A program made the position numbers and the translations under genes. Shown one piece after another: positions 1 to 8,918 of a stretch of 64,000 bases of DNA (position 1 is the stretch's first letter; every line of letters begins with the position of its first letter). The DNA comes from Rhynchopus euleeides (lineage: Eukaryota; Euglenozoa; Diplonemea; Diplonemida; Diplonemidae). A model generated the notes under the pieces. That model saw only the letters and a list, made by a program, of their open reading frames with translations. It was not told the DNA's origin and ran no database searches. The stretch covers positions 744,001 through 808,000 of the forward strand of contig OY723321.1 of the NCBI GenBank assembly GCA_963210315.1, written 5' to 3'.

Positions 1-53
1 ATCATCAGTGCAGGTGCATGTGCAGTTCCTAACCCCAACACACAACCCAACAG

Positions 54-583
54 GTGAACGGCGTCCCGATCCGCCGTGTGGACCCCGCGTACGTGATCGC
101 CACCTCCACCAAGGTATAGCATTGTGTTCTGCTCTCGACCACACCACCACCACACCTACAGTTCGACGTGTCGTCGGTGGACACGTCGGCCATCGGTGCC
201 GACTTCTTCGCGCGCCCCAAGAAGTCGGGCAAGAAGAGCGAGGAGGCCTTCTTCAAGAAGGTATGTACAGCCGCATGGGCAGTCGGTCAGCAGCATGCGA
301 GTGCATTGTAGACACACCATATGCATGCAGAAGAACATGTTTCCGCGTTGGTTGTTTGTTCACAATGCCACCAGAACACATGTGACGCCACCTCCACACA
401 TCCACACCTCCACAGGGTGACAAGGCCGAGAAGACGGAGCTGCCCGAGGAGAAGAAGAAGGTGCAGACCAAGGTTGACGAGCAGATCCTGAAGGCGCTCT
501 CCAAGGACGAGAACAACGTCAAGTACCTGGCGGCGACCTTCACCCTGCGTGACCGTGACCTGCCCCACACGATGAAGTTCTGA
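54..583 (+). CDS. RPL6: Ribosomal protein eL6 (RPL6), copy 1, 5' end outside window
   Basis: Large-subunit ribosomal protein eL6, a structural protein of the cytosolic 60S subunit. The window opens inside intron 1. Visible exons are 54-113, 162-260 and 416-583, the last ending in TGA. They encode VNGVPIRRVDPAYVIATSTK (a family signature), a Lys-rich middle, and the C-terminus ending LPHTMKF, comparable to the LYPHKLVF-type end of other eL6 proteins. Introns are 114-161 (GTATAG...CAG) and 261-415 (GTATGT...CAG). The encoded residues are identical to copy 2. Only the 53-residue first exon lies outside the window. Confidence 0.93.
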
Positions 584-747
584 GCTGGTCGCAACTGAGC
601 TCGTTGAGTGATAGCCATCAGTGAACGCCCCCCTCCCCGCCTCCTCACATGCCTTGCCAAGCTCTTTGCCTACTCTCGCCTCTCTGCCGAGCTGCCGAGC
701 TGCCAACACCCCACACCCTCCAGCTGCTCCTCCCCCCAGCCGATAAA

Positions 748-1483
748 ATGCCGAAGCTGTCGAAGCTGCGCTCGTCCCTCGAGGACGACAAGGGTCTGAA
801 GGTCGGCACCGTGCTGATCCTGCTCGCTGGCCGCTTCCGTGGTCGCCGTGTCGTCCTGCTGAAGAGGGATGCCAAGGGCGCCCTGGTGGTGACGGGTCCC
901 TACAAGGTATATCATCAGTGCAGGTGCATGTGCAGTTCCTAACCCCAACACACAACCCAACAGGTGAACGGCGTCCCGATCCGCCGTGTGGACCCCGCGT
1001 ACGTGATCGCCACCTCCACCAAGGTATAGCATTGTGTTCTGCTCTCGACCACACCATCACCACACCTACAGTTCGACGTGTCGTCGGTGGACACGTCGGC
1101 CATCGGTGCCGACTTCTTCGCGCGCCCCAAGAAGTCGGGCAAGAAGAGCGAGGAGGCCTTCTTCAAGAAGGTATGAATGTGCCTGGCTCTCTGTGCGTGT
1201 GCTCCAAGCGTCACCTCCACATGGGCCAGACCCCTTTTTGTCAACGTCCATATGTCTTGTGATATGTCACACCGCCTTCGCCCCTCTCCACCTCCACACA
1301 TCACCGCATCCACAGGGTGACAAGGCCGAGAAGACGGAGCTGCCCGAGGAGAAGAAGAAGGTGCAGACCAAGGTTGACGAGCAGATCCTGAAGGCTCTCT
1401 CCAAGGACGAGAACAACGTCAAGTACCTGGCGGCGACCTTCACCCTGCGTGACCGTGACCTGCCCCACACGATGAAGTTCTGA
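748..1483 (+). CDS. RPL6: Ribosomal protein eL6 (RPL6), copy 2, complete
   Basis: Complete four-exon eL6 gene: exons 748-906, 964-1023, 1072-1170 and 1316-1483, giving 161 aa. Exon 1 contains the KOW-like family core GTVLILLAGRFRGRRVVLLK, followed by TGPYK and then NGVPIRRVDPAYVIATSTK. All intron phases are 0. Introns are 57, 48 and 145 nt with donors GTATAT, GTATAG and GTATGA. The start is fixed by a C-rich tract and AG at 738-739, only 8 nt before the ATG. The protein is shorter than the animal protein because the basic N-terminal extension is missing. It sits 164 bp downstream of copy 1 in the same orientation. Confidence 0.95.
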
Positions 1484-2297
1484 ACTGGCTGAGATCCAGC
1501 CAGGTGCGGTGACGGGACACCGCAGAGTCTCAGTTTTTCAGTAGAGTGTGTCATACGGTGGAGCAGCAGGCAGGAACAGACACTGGCGCGGCCCCCCCTC
1601 CCCCCACCCCACCCCCACCCCCCTTCCCCCCCCCCCCCCCCCCCGACGCGCCCGTGCCAAGCAGCTAGTCATTGAATGGGTACACCCCCCACCCTTGACA
1701 CAAGAAATCACGACACGTCGGCCAGGGCAGATCACGGCGACTGACTCTACGGCATAGTCTTCCGAGCCGTGCTGCCCTGCAAGGGGAGGGTGTAGCAGGA
1801 CCACAGCAGGGTCTACCTTACCTCTCCCTTTGTCAGTTTTTTCCTCCCCCCCCCACCTTCATTTTTTCGCTTTTCTGAGCCGTCAATTCCACCACATCGA
1901 TCATGGCGATATCACCGCCTCCTTTTTGATTCGGGAGGAGGAGGGGGGGGGTGTGTGCGGTTGCACCTGCACCTCCTCTGTTTGGTTTCCCCTCTTTTCT
2001 TTGCACCCACCCCCTCCCTTTCTCTTCCGCCTTTCCCACCCCACATCACACGAGCCGTGCCACCCGAAAACCCGGCCCGTCCTGCCCCTCTCATTGCCTG
2101 AGCTGGTATATTGAGCTCCGACTGACCCCCTTGCTCGAAGCATGTACACCTGACGGGAGCCAACACCGGCGAGGGGCGGGCTGTGGTGGTGGCGGCGATT
2201 GGGGAGGGGGGGGGGAAGACACAAGGATGAGGAAAAAAGAAAGAAGGGAAATACCGTATCATTCCCCCCCTCCCCTCCCCACCCCTGCCCCCCCCCC
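1484..2297. other. Spacer, C-rich low complexity
   Basis: No supportable gene. It contains an uninterrupted run of about 19 C near 1626-1644 and several other C or G runs. Open frames here are proline- or histidine-rich artefacts of those runs. Confidence 0.6.
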
Positions 2298-3124
2298 CAG
2301 TGATGTGCTATACGACGTATATCCGGATCTTGAACGTATATATACGTATATATACGCATATACGTTGCAATATACGTTACGTTCTTCCTGTGGGCAATGT
2401 GTGGGTGGAGAGGATCCACGACCCCTAAGGTGCACAGTATGTGGGACACATCTTGGCTGTCCACCCTTACGCTAGCCGGGCACGCTTCGCGGTCCTGGTA
2501 CGGGTCCTACTAGACGAGCGCCGCTCGTTGTTAGAGAGTCGGGAACATTGCTCAGTCTTGGCGCCACCTTGGCGAGGTAAGGAAACGTTGCATCACCAGC
2601 ATTGCCCACTACCTGATCGGTGCCCACGTGCCGTACTCGCGTTATCCCATCAAACGCCGTCTCCGGAGCGAACACGACCAAAAACGATGTGTCGTCTTTG
2701 GAAAGACTCCAGCACAGCATGGTCACCACCAGTCAATACCTGGGTGCCCCGTCGCCACTCAGTTGACTCAGAAAGGCACCTCCCTCTGCACAGGTTCCAC
2801 CCTGTGCAGAGGGGAGGGTGTCTTTCGAACTGCCCAACAACATGTGGCCACGTAAGGTGCGGCACAACCGAAGCGGAACACCCTGTGGGCAGCCGGATTG
2901 GCGTTTCACTTCGTTCCAAGGGAAGTATCTGTCGAAGGCACAGAGCGGGATATACCCACTCAACATATCCTGCGGGAGATCCCACACAGGTGACCCCACA
3001 GTGACCTGGCCACCGTGCAACAGGGAGTTACATAGGGGACGTATATTTCCGGATTTTCGGGACCTCCGAACGTATATATATACGTATATATACATTGGCG
3101 TATATATACATCGGCACATCACTG
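2298..3124. mobile_element. Non-autonomous TIR element A (MITE-like)
   Basis: The ends are perfect 11-bp inverted repeats: CAGTGATGTGC at 2298-2308 and its reverse complement at 3114-3124. Both sides are flanked by at least eight C, compatible with an 8-bp target duplication in a C tract. Just inside both ends are clusters of TATACG-type repeats (about 2327-2385 and 3060-3112). The interior has a hairpin with a 16-bp stem, one bulge and a 6-nt loop (2779-2817). No transposase ORF is present. The TIR start and 8-bp duplication would suit hAT-like elements, but the family assignment is inference. Confidence 0.65.
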
Positions 3125-3218
3125 CCCCCCCCCCCCCTCCCACACCTCTTCCCGCCCCACCGACACCGCCACCCGCTGCCGCGCTTTCCCCCTCCCCCCT
3201 CCCCCAACTCGCATAACG

Positions 3219-3264
3219 AGTGAAGGGAGATCATTCTTGTGCTTCCTTCTACTTCTATTTCACT
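3219..3264. repeat. 46-bp dispersed hairpin repeat, copy 1
   Basis: Starts AGTGAAGGG and ends TTCACT, so its ends are inverted complements. An inner GGGAG can also pair with a CTTCC/CTCCC element. The flanking CATAACG is shared with copy 2. A C tract follows. Confidence 0.6.
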
Positions 3265-3386
3265 ACCCCCTCCCCCCAACCCGCCTACCAGGTTCCCCCC
3301 CTCCCCCACGTGTGGATTTTTAATACCGTGGAACAATCAATTCTACATTCTACTCTTTACCCCCCCCACCCCCAACCCGCATAACG

Positions 3387-3432
3387 AGTGAAGGGTGATC
3401 ATTCTTGTGCTCCCTTCAATTTCGATTTCACT
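3387..3432. repeat. 46-bp dispersed hairpin repeat, copy 2
   Basis: Same 46-bp length and boundaries as the copies at 3219 and 6158, with a few substitutions. It lies 168 bp from copy 1, and the shared flank shows a small tandem duplication. Confidence 0.6.
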
Positions 3433-3649
3433 ACCCCCCCCCCCTCAACCCGCCCTACGCCGAGTTGGGCCTCCCCCTGCTCCTTCGATATGTTTTCTCA
3501 ACCACCAATCTATATTATCCCACCACCCACACTTCACTTCTCCGATATTCTTGGTCATCACACTTTCCCTTTCCCTCTCTCTCTTCCCCCGCCATCCCTC
3601 CTCTCTCCACACAACACACCTGCAGTGAGGTGGGGGGGGCGGCCTGAGG

Positions 3650-6600
3650 ATGCTGCGCGCAGAAGTGCTGCGTGTCCGGGTTAATTTCATATGGCATGTT
3701 GTGTTCGTCGTCGTGTCGCACTGCATCAGGACCTGCGCGACTGCCTTTCTGATCATCAGCGGAATCGGCCTCCTGGCAGGGGTCCTGTGGATGGCGGCAG
3801 CCCTGGTCGTCATCACGATCGACTCCACCCGGGTCCCAACCCCTGGCGCACAGCTGAGGCCACTCCCCTTCACCTCAGATGAGCCGTTCGTCTCCCTCGC
3901 ATCCCAACCGGAAGCCGCGCGGCAGATCGCCCGCTCCGCAACAGTCTCCGCCACTCTATACCGTATCGCCGCCTTACGCCTGGCGAGTCTTCTCCCTGAT
4001 ACCTTCCTGCGCGACCCACCCGATCCCTCCAGGAGCCCACTGCATAACCTCACTTCCCCGACAATGCCCCATCACAGATTCACCCATATTGTGAATGGGA
4101 CTGTCATTACACCGCCATCGAATCCACCCGGAGGTGCCTTTGCAGCCCCGACGCCTCCCGGAAGCAGGGTTCTGTGGACATCCCTGTGGCACACCCCTCT
4201 CGCCCAAACCTCAAAGGGGGCCCTCCGGCTGACCCGGGTCGTGCCATTCAAGAGGAACCGGGTGTCCTACTTCACCATCGCATGGTATTCCGCTCTCATC
4301 TGGCCTATGTTGGAAGAGGGGCTGCCCGGCTCCCTGAGCAGTGTCTCCGGAGGGAGGGTGACCCCTTCGCATGGCGGCCTCCCCGTCGGGGTTGCAGGCA
4401 CGGAGGACTGGGCCATGTCCTCACAGGACGTCATACAGGGCACTATATCCTGCCTCGCGGAGCCCCCTGGGAAGGGCATAACCGCCATATTCTATGAGAG
4501 GGTGCGGAACCACACAAAGGTCATTTCCCTCAGGGTATACTCCCCCTCCCCCCTGTCGGCACACCTGTGGGAAGGCGGGGCGGAGACGAGGGAGCGAAAC
4601 ACCCCCACGTGGCACAGAGACCCCCTCCGGGAGGTTGGCTCGCTGGAGAACGGAACCCTCTGCTATGGCCAATCCGGCAGAGGCGTTGTGGGGGATGGGC
4701 ACGGCGAGCCGGGGTGTGCCTGGGAAAACGGTGGGGAGGAAGGGAAGCCTCGGCACGGCAAACCCATGGCATGGCAGCGCATGGAGAGGTGCGGCGGTGG
4801 GAAGGCCGAAGGGGGAGGAGGAGGAGGAGGTGCGGATCACTGCGCACAGCTGACCCTCGAAGGCTCTCTCCCGGTGATAGTGGCTGAGTGGTTCGATGGG
4901 GAGCGGTGCCTCGCCATCTCACGCCTGGAGGACACAGTGCCGGTGAGGACGCTGTGCTTCCGCTGGGCCTCCGAGGCAGAGACAGGCGGTGGCATGGAGT
5001 ACACCACCTCACGCGGCGTCGGGGTGGACACCCTGGAGGAGGCGGACGCAGAAGGTGAGCGCCCCCCTCCCTACCTTCTGCCGCTGCTGCTGCACGCAGC
5101 CCCGCCTGCGCCCCGCGGGTCGCCCACACGGGGCAGTGCTGCGCCTCTCTTTGCCGTGGCTGTCGAACTGCACGATAAGGAGCTCGACTCTGGGAAGCCA
5201 CCCACTAGCGACTCTCCTCCACACTCCCGTGGGGAAGCACCTCTGCTGACCCACGAGAGCTCACAGGGCAGCGGGGAGCGTGGTGGGGTGAGGGGTGGTG
5301 CGAAGTACACCGTGGGTGTGTTCGGTGCGGGCCGTGGGGAGGAGGCGGCGGAGGAGGTGGAAGGGGTGCCGCTGCTGTTCACGGGGTTTGCGGAGTACGA
5401 CGCGATCCCGGCGGCGGGGTGGAATGCGGGGCAGCGGGAGACGCCTGCCCATGTGATGCGGATCCCCTTCCAGGCGCGGCAGTCGAAGGCGTCTTCTCCT
5501 GGAGGCGAGCATGTCGCGCTCACCCTGGATGACACCCTCATCATCTACGACCTGGCAGTTGAGGGCACTGCCGCTGATGGGAACCTTACTGTATGCCCGC
5601 AGGAAGAAGGGCGGAGGGATGTGCCGTGCGCGGTAGTGGAGGGGGGAGGGGGGAGGAGAGTATTTTTTATGTTCAAGCGGTTGAATGTGTTGAATGTGCC
5701 CAACGCTATGCCACCGCCATGTACTCCTCCTCCTTTTCGTACAGCAGTTTGTCAAGACGACGTTCCCCAACGTGGCGATGCAGGGGCTCATGCTTCTCAA
5801 GGTATGGCTGTGAGTGGTGATGTCAGGTCATGAGGTTCCCCTCGGGCAGCTCATGAGTAGGTTTTGGACTATCTCTGTGGAGGGTAATGCGCATTCCCTG
5901 GAATGGAGGAACTGGGTTGGGGGGGGTTTTGTTTTAAGCTTTGAGGTAATGACTGTTACTCTCCACGTCCATGCGCCACCCACAGCTGACCCTGCCAGGC
6001 CTGCGCAGGGCAGTCGCCGATATATTCTACGGGCGTGAGGAGCTGCGCAATGCAGAGTTCAGCCGCAGACACCCCAAGGCGCAGTTCAGTGGTATATGCT
6101 CCACTCCCGTTCGTCCCTTCCCCGCCCCCACCCGACCCGACCCCACCCCCCTCTGCGAGTGAAGGGTGATCATTCTTGTGCTCCCTTCTCCTTCTATTTC
6201 ACTACCCCCCTCTGTGATATGCACACCAGTGGCGTCTTGTGGTGCTTTGTGCTCAGTGAATAGAGAATGGAGAGCCAGAGAGAGGTCAAATAGCGCGCTT
6301 CTTCACCCGCCTTTGTGCGGTTTCACCTCATGTTCCATCTCGTCCCACATACTGTGCCACACACAGGCTCTTCTGCTTGTCGAATCCCCTTCCATGAGGC
6401 AGAGATGTTTCACTGTGTGCAATGTGGGGTTGAATCTGATTTTCTTGTGCTGGCTTTGCTTTTCCCCTCCACCACTGCGCCACACCCCTTCCTCTCCCGA
6501 CAGAGCGCGGGAAGTACCTCACTGTGGTGACGAAGAACTCCGTGCAGGTGTACCACAAGGTCCCCTCTGTCCAGCTGCTGAATGTCTTTATGCGCTATTC

Positions 6601-7360
6601 ACTGCTGAGCTCTCTGTGGGACTGGTGGCGGCCCCACCCCACCTCTCTCAAGTGGGAGCTGGGGTGGCGCATTGCGCGCGAGCGGTCCGATGTCGGGCTG
6701 GGCCGCGCCCTGGACACAATCGATGCCACTGTTATAGAAGTGGGAGGCTCTGACCCGGACCAGCTGGTTGTGCTCTACGAGCGTGGCGTTGTCGTTTCCC
6801 ACCCTCTCACAGAGAGTGAATCCACCTCAGCCTTCACGCTGGCCATCGCAGGGAACACATTCCTCACATATGGTGCCATCTCAGTGGTGTCCAGCACCAT
6901 GCGCGTCGACAGCACCACGGCGTCCATCATCGTGATGGTGTCGTTCCTCACCGTTTTCTTCCTCTTCGACTTGGTGTTCCTGGAGGGCGTCACCCTCGAT
7001 GAGGATTATGCCGAACATGTCGGGGAGGAGCCCTACGGTGGGTTCGCAACCGACAGGTCAGACGTGCCGGGTTGCGGCGACACCCTTGTGCTGCCCACGG
7101 TGCAGCAGCTGCTGGAGGCGGTGCGCGCCTCCGTCCCGGCTGTGGAGTGCTACCACTCCGCCATGTCGGGCATCGCTGTTGGGCCAGACCGTGCCCAGAC
7201 CTTTGCGGACCTCCTTGACCAGTCCATAAAGCGGCAGCGCCTCTCTGGGAGGCGTGTGCCCGGTGTCATGCCCGAGGGTGTCTTCAACAGGTTTTACTTC
7301 CTGTCCGCCCCGTTCTTCGTTCTGTCTCTGCCGTTCTTTCTGCTTGCACTCGATGAGTGA
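3650..7360 (+). CDS. Multi-pass membrane protein, unknown family, four exons
   Basis: Exons 3650-5590, 5745-5801, 5986-6091 and 6504-7360 join in frame to 986 aa. Intron donors are GTATGC, GTATGG and GTATAT. Hydrophobic segments lie at about residues 13-24 and 30-56. The next stretch to about residue 700 has Asn-X-Ser/Thr sites (NLTS, NGTV, NHTK, NGTL) and is probably lumenal or extracellular. Further hydrophobic stretches lie near 815-835 and 840-862, and a last one near 964-985 just before the C-terminus. A region around residues 560-640 and the start of exon 4 has short beta-strand-like repeats (LDDTLIIYDL, KYLTVVTKNSVQVYHK) suggestive of propeller blades, but I do not recognise the family. 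The frame stays open across all four exons and third positions are GC-rich, so the gene model is well supported even though the function is unknown. Confidence 0.75.
6158..6203. repeat. 46-bp dispersed hairpin repeat, copy 3 (inside intron 3)
   Basis: Third copy of the 46-bp AGTGAA...TTCACT repeat. It lies within the 412-nt third intron (6092-6503) of the membrane-protein gene. That intron is 2-3 times longer than most introns here. Confidence 0.6.
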
Positions 7361-7973
7361 CATATCCATTTGAATCGGCTTGTGCTGTGTGCTGCATGCA
7401 ACGTAGTGTGTCACAGCGGCGAACGCATCGAGAAGGGCACGAGCCCTCCCGTGCGTTCTCCGCCACCCCCAAACGAACCGCGTGCAGTGTGTTAACCATG
7501 TTTTGATTCGGAAGGCCCTGCACGAAACCTCCCCAGCCCGCCGCAGCAGAGCACCCAACTCCCCCACTCCCTGCTCAGCCACACGGTGCCCGGGTGCGTT
7601 TTCGAAGCGCTGTTCGCTTGCGATTGCGTCGCACGACACGCACTGACTGCAGGCGGGGGGGTGGGGGGAGTCCCCCAGGGGCAAGGAAGGAACCACACAC
7701 ACACACACACACAAACTTTGTAACCACACACAAACCCTCTATTCCCTCAGGCCTGATGAGCAATCCCCCCTGCCTCATGTTGTGACTTCCTTTCTACCTT
7801 GCACAAAACATCCCATTTGCCCCTTTACTACCTTCGAAAGTGTTGTGACTTCCCCCCTACCCCACCCCTCGGGAGTGCCACTCCTCTGGTGGTTAAAAGT
7901 GACCCGCCGTTGTGCCTTCGGCATCTGTTGCGTGTGCCGTCGTATTCTTCCTATGCACTAGTTATAGCTATCC
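7361..7973. other. Spacer after membrane-protein gene
   Basis: No gene recognised. Contains a short CA repeat near 7693-7712 and C-rich stretches. Confidence 0.5.
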
Positions 7974-8193
7974 GGGGGCGGTCTGCTGTCGCACCAGCGG
8001 GCTGCCCCACCTCTGCACCCTCGGTTTTTAAGATGTTCGCCACAGTGGAGAATGATCCCCTTCTCTGTGGCGATCGAGCCAAGCTGGACGAGGTTCGCCT
8101 TCGGGCGAAGGTCATGTGGGCGGACAAAAGGTGCCTGCTCCTGAGACTCATCAGCAACCTGCTTCTTCCTTCAAGCCCTCAAGACTCTTGAAG
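7974..8193 (+). ncRNA. Candidate structured RNA locus (four hairpins in 220 bp)
   Basis: Four strong inverted repeats follow each other: 7975-7988/7995-8008 (14-bp stem with wobble pairs, 6-nt loop); 8038-8045/8065-8072 (perfect 8-bp stem CGCCACAG, with an inner AGAA/TTCT pair); 8094-8099/8104-8109 (6-bp stem closed by a TTCG tetraloop); and 8169-8175/8187-8193 (perfect 7-bp stem). T-rich runs at about 8247 and 8275 could be Pol III terminators. The sequence is free of homopolymers, unlike its surroundings. A 52-codon ORF (8033-8191) overlaps and is not convincing. I could not match the locus to SRP, RNase P/MRP or spliceosomal RNAs. Strand and ends are uncertain. Confidence 0.4.
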
Positions 8194-8334
8194 CGGCCTG
8201 ACTATTTAGTGTCTACGTCGCAGCAAGGGGGCGATATATACCACCCTTTTTATTGATTTCACGTGTCAGTGTTTGACTTTTTCGCAACTTCATTTCTTCC
8301 TTTTTCTCCCTCTCCAACCCCACCCGTGACACCA

Positions 8335-8505
8335 CCAGGGTTTAGCTAGCCCTGGTCCGATTATCCCCGGTTCTTCGCTGAAGAGACGCGGCCGGGGGGA
8401 GGGGTACGAAGAGTACGCGTCGAAACCGGTGTCACGCCGTGTTGGGGAATCCTTCGGGAGTGCGATACTGAAGGGGAGGTGCTACTGCCCGTGCAGGGCG
8501 ACACC
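8335..8505 (+). ncRNA. Second candidate structured segment
   Basis: Inverted repeats at 8335-8340/8350-8355 (CCAGGG/CCCTGG), 8365-8370/8392-8397 (CCCCGG/CCGGGG) with an inner 5-bp stem and 3-nt loop (8372-8384), and 8478-8481/8502-8505 enclosing GCCC/GGGC. It is 140 bp downstream of the previous candidate and could belong to the same transcript. No known RNA family was recognised. Confidence 0.28.
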
Positions 8506-8918
8506 GCCTTAAAACTTTATAACCACACACACACACATAGTTTTACCGCGAGGGCAAAGGGGAAGGGGGGGGGGGCATGGTGGCTCCATTCCGGCAGGGG
8601 GCCCCCTCGAGATTCCTCCGAGGCACGCCTTCACCGTGCTGCCCGCCCCCCCCCCCCCCTCCCCCACCACACCCCGCTACCCCCCCCCCTGCCTTCTTGC
8701 CCCCCCACACCCCCCCACCTGCGCTCTGCTGCTATAGACGGGAAGAATTCCCCCCCCCCTCCCAACCCCACCACAACCCCCCCCCCCCAAAGCTGGGGTT
8801 TTTATTATCTTTCAACCTGACAGCGTGACAGCAGCACTCCACCACCACCACCACCTCCCTTCTCTCTCTCCCCAGGTGGGGCTCGGCTGGGCTCTGCACG
8901 CCTCCGCTGCATGACTCG
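8506..8918. other. C-rich leader region of the Kelch gene
   Basis: Long C runs (8647-8660 and others), then a classic polypyrimidine tract ending in AG at 8874-8875, 43 nt before the chosen ATG. The frame of the following gene is open from 8877, so a spliced upstream exon is possible. Confidence 0.5.

Larger units (their letters stand above)
1..1483 (+). repeat. Tandem RPL6 duplication, period about 910 bp
   Basis: Position 1 corresponds to 911. From 1-260 and 911-1170 the two units differ by about one base, introns 1 and 2 included. Intron 3 (261-415 versus 1171-1315) is unrelated in sequence and 10 nt different in length. The last exons (416-583 versus 1316-1483) are again nearly identical, with one silent GCG/GCT change near 1392. 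The 3' flanks diverge soon after the stop codons. Confidence 0.9.
3125..3649. other. C-rich spacer upstream of the membrane-protein gene
   Basis: Apart from two 46-bp repeats this is C-rich low-complexity DNA. It ends with a pyrimidine tract and an AG at 3624-3625, 24 nt before the next start codon. That could be a 3' splice site or trans-splice acceptor. Confidence 0.5.

Noticed and set aside
8033-8191. 52-codon ORF overlapping the hairpin locus
   Set aside because: It spans several stable hairpins, has no acceptor-like signal before it and no coding bias distinct from the antisense frame.
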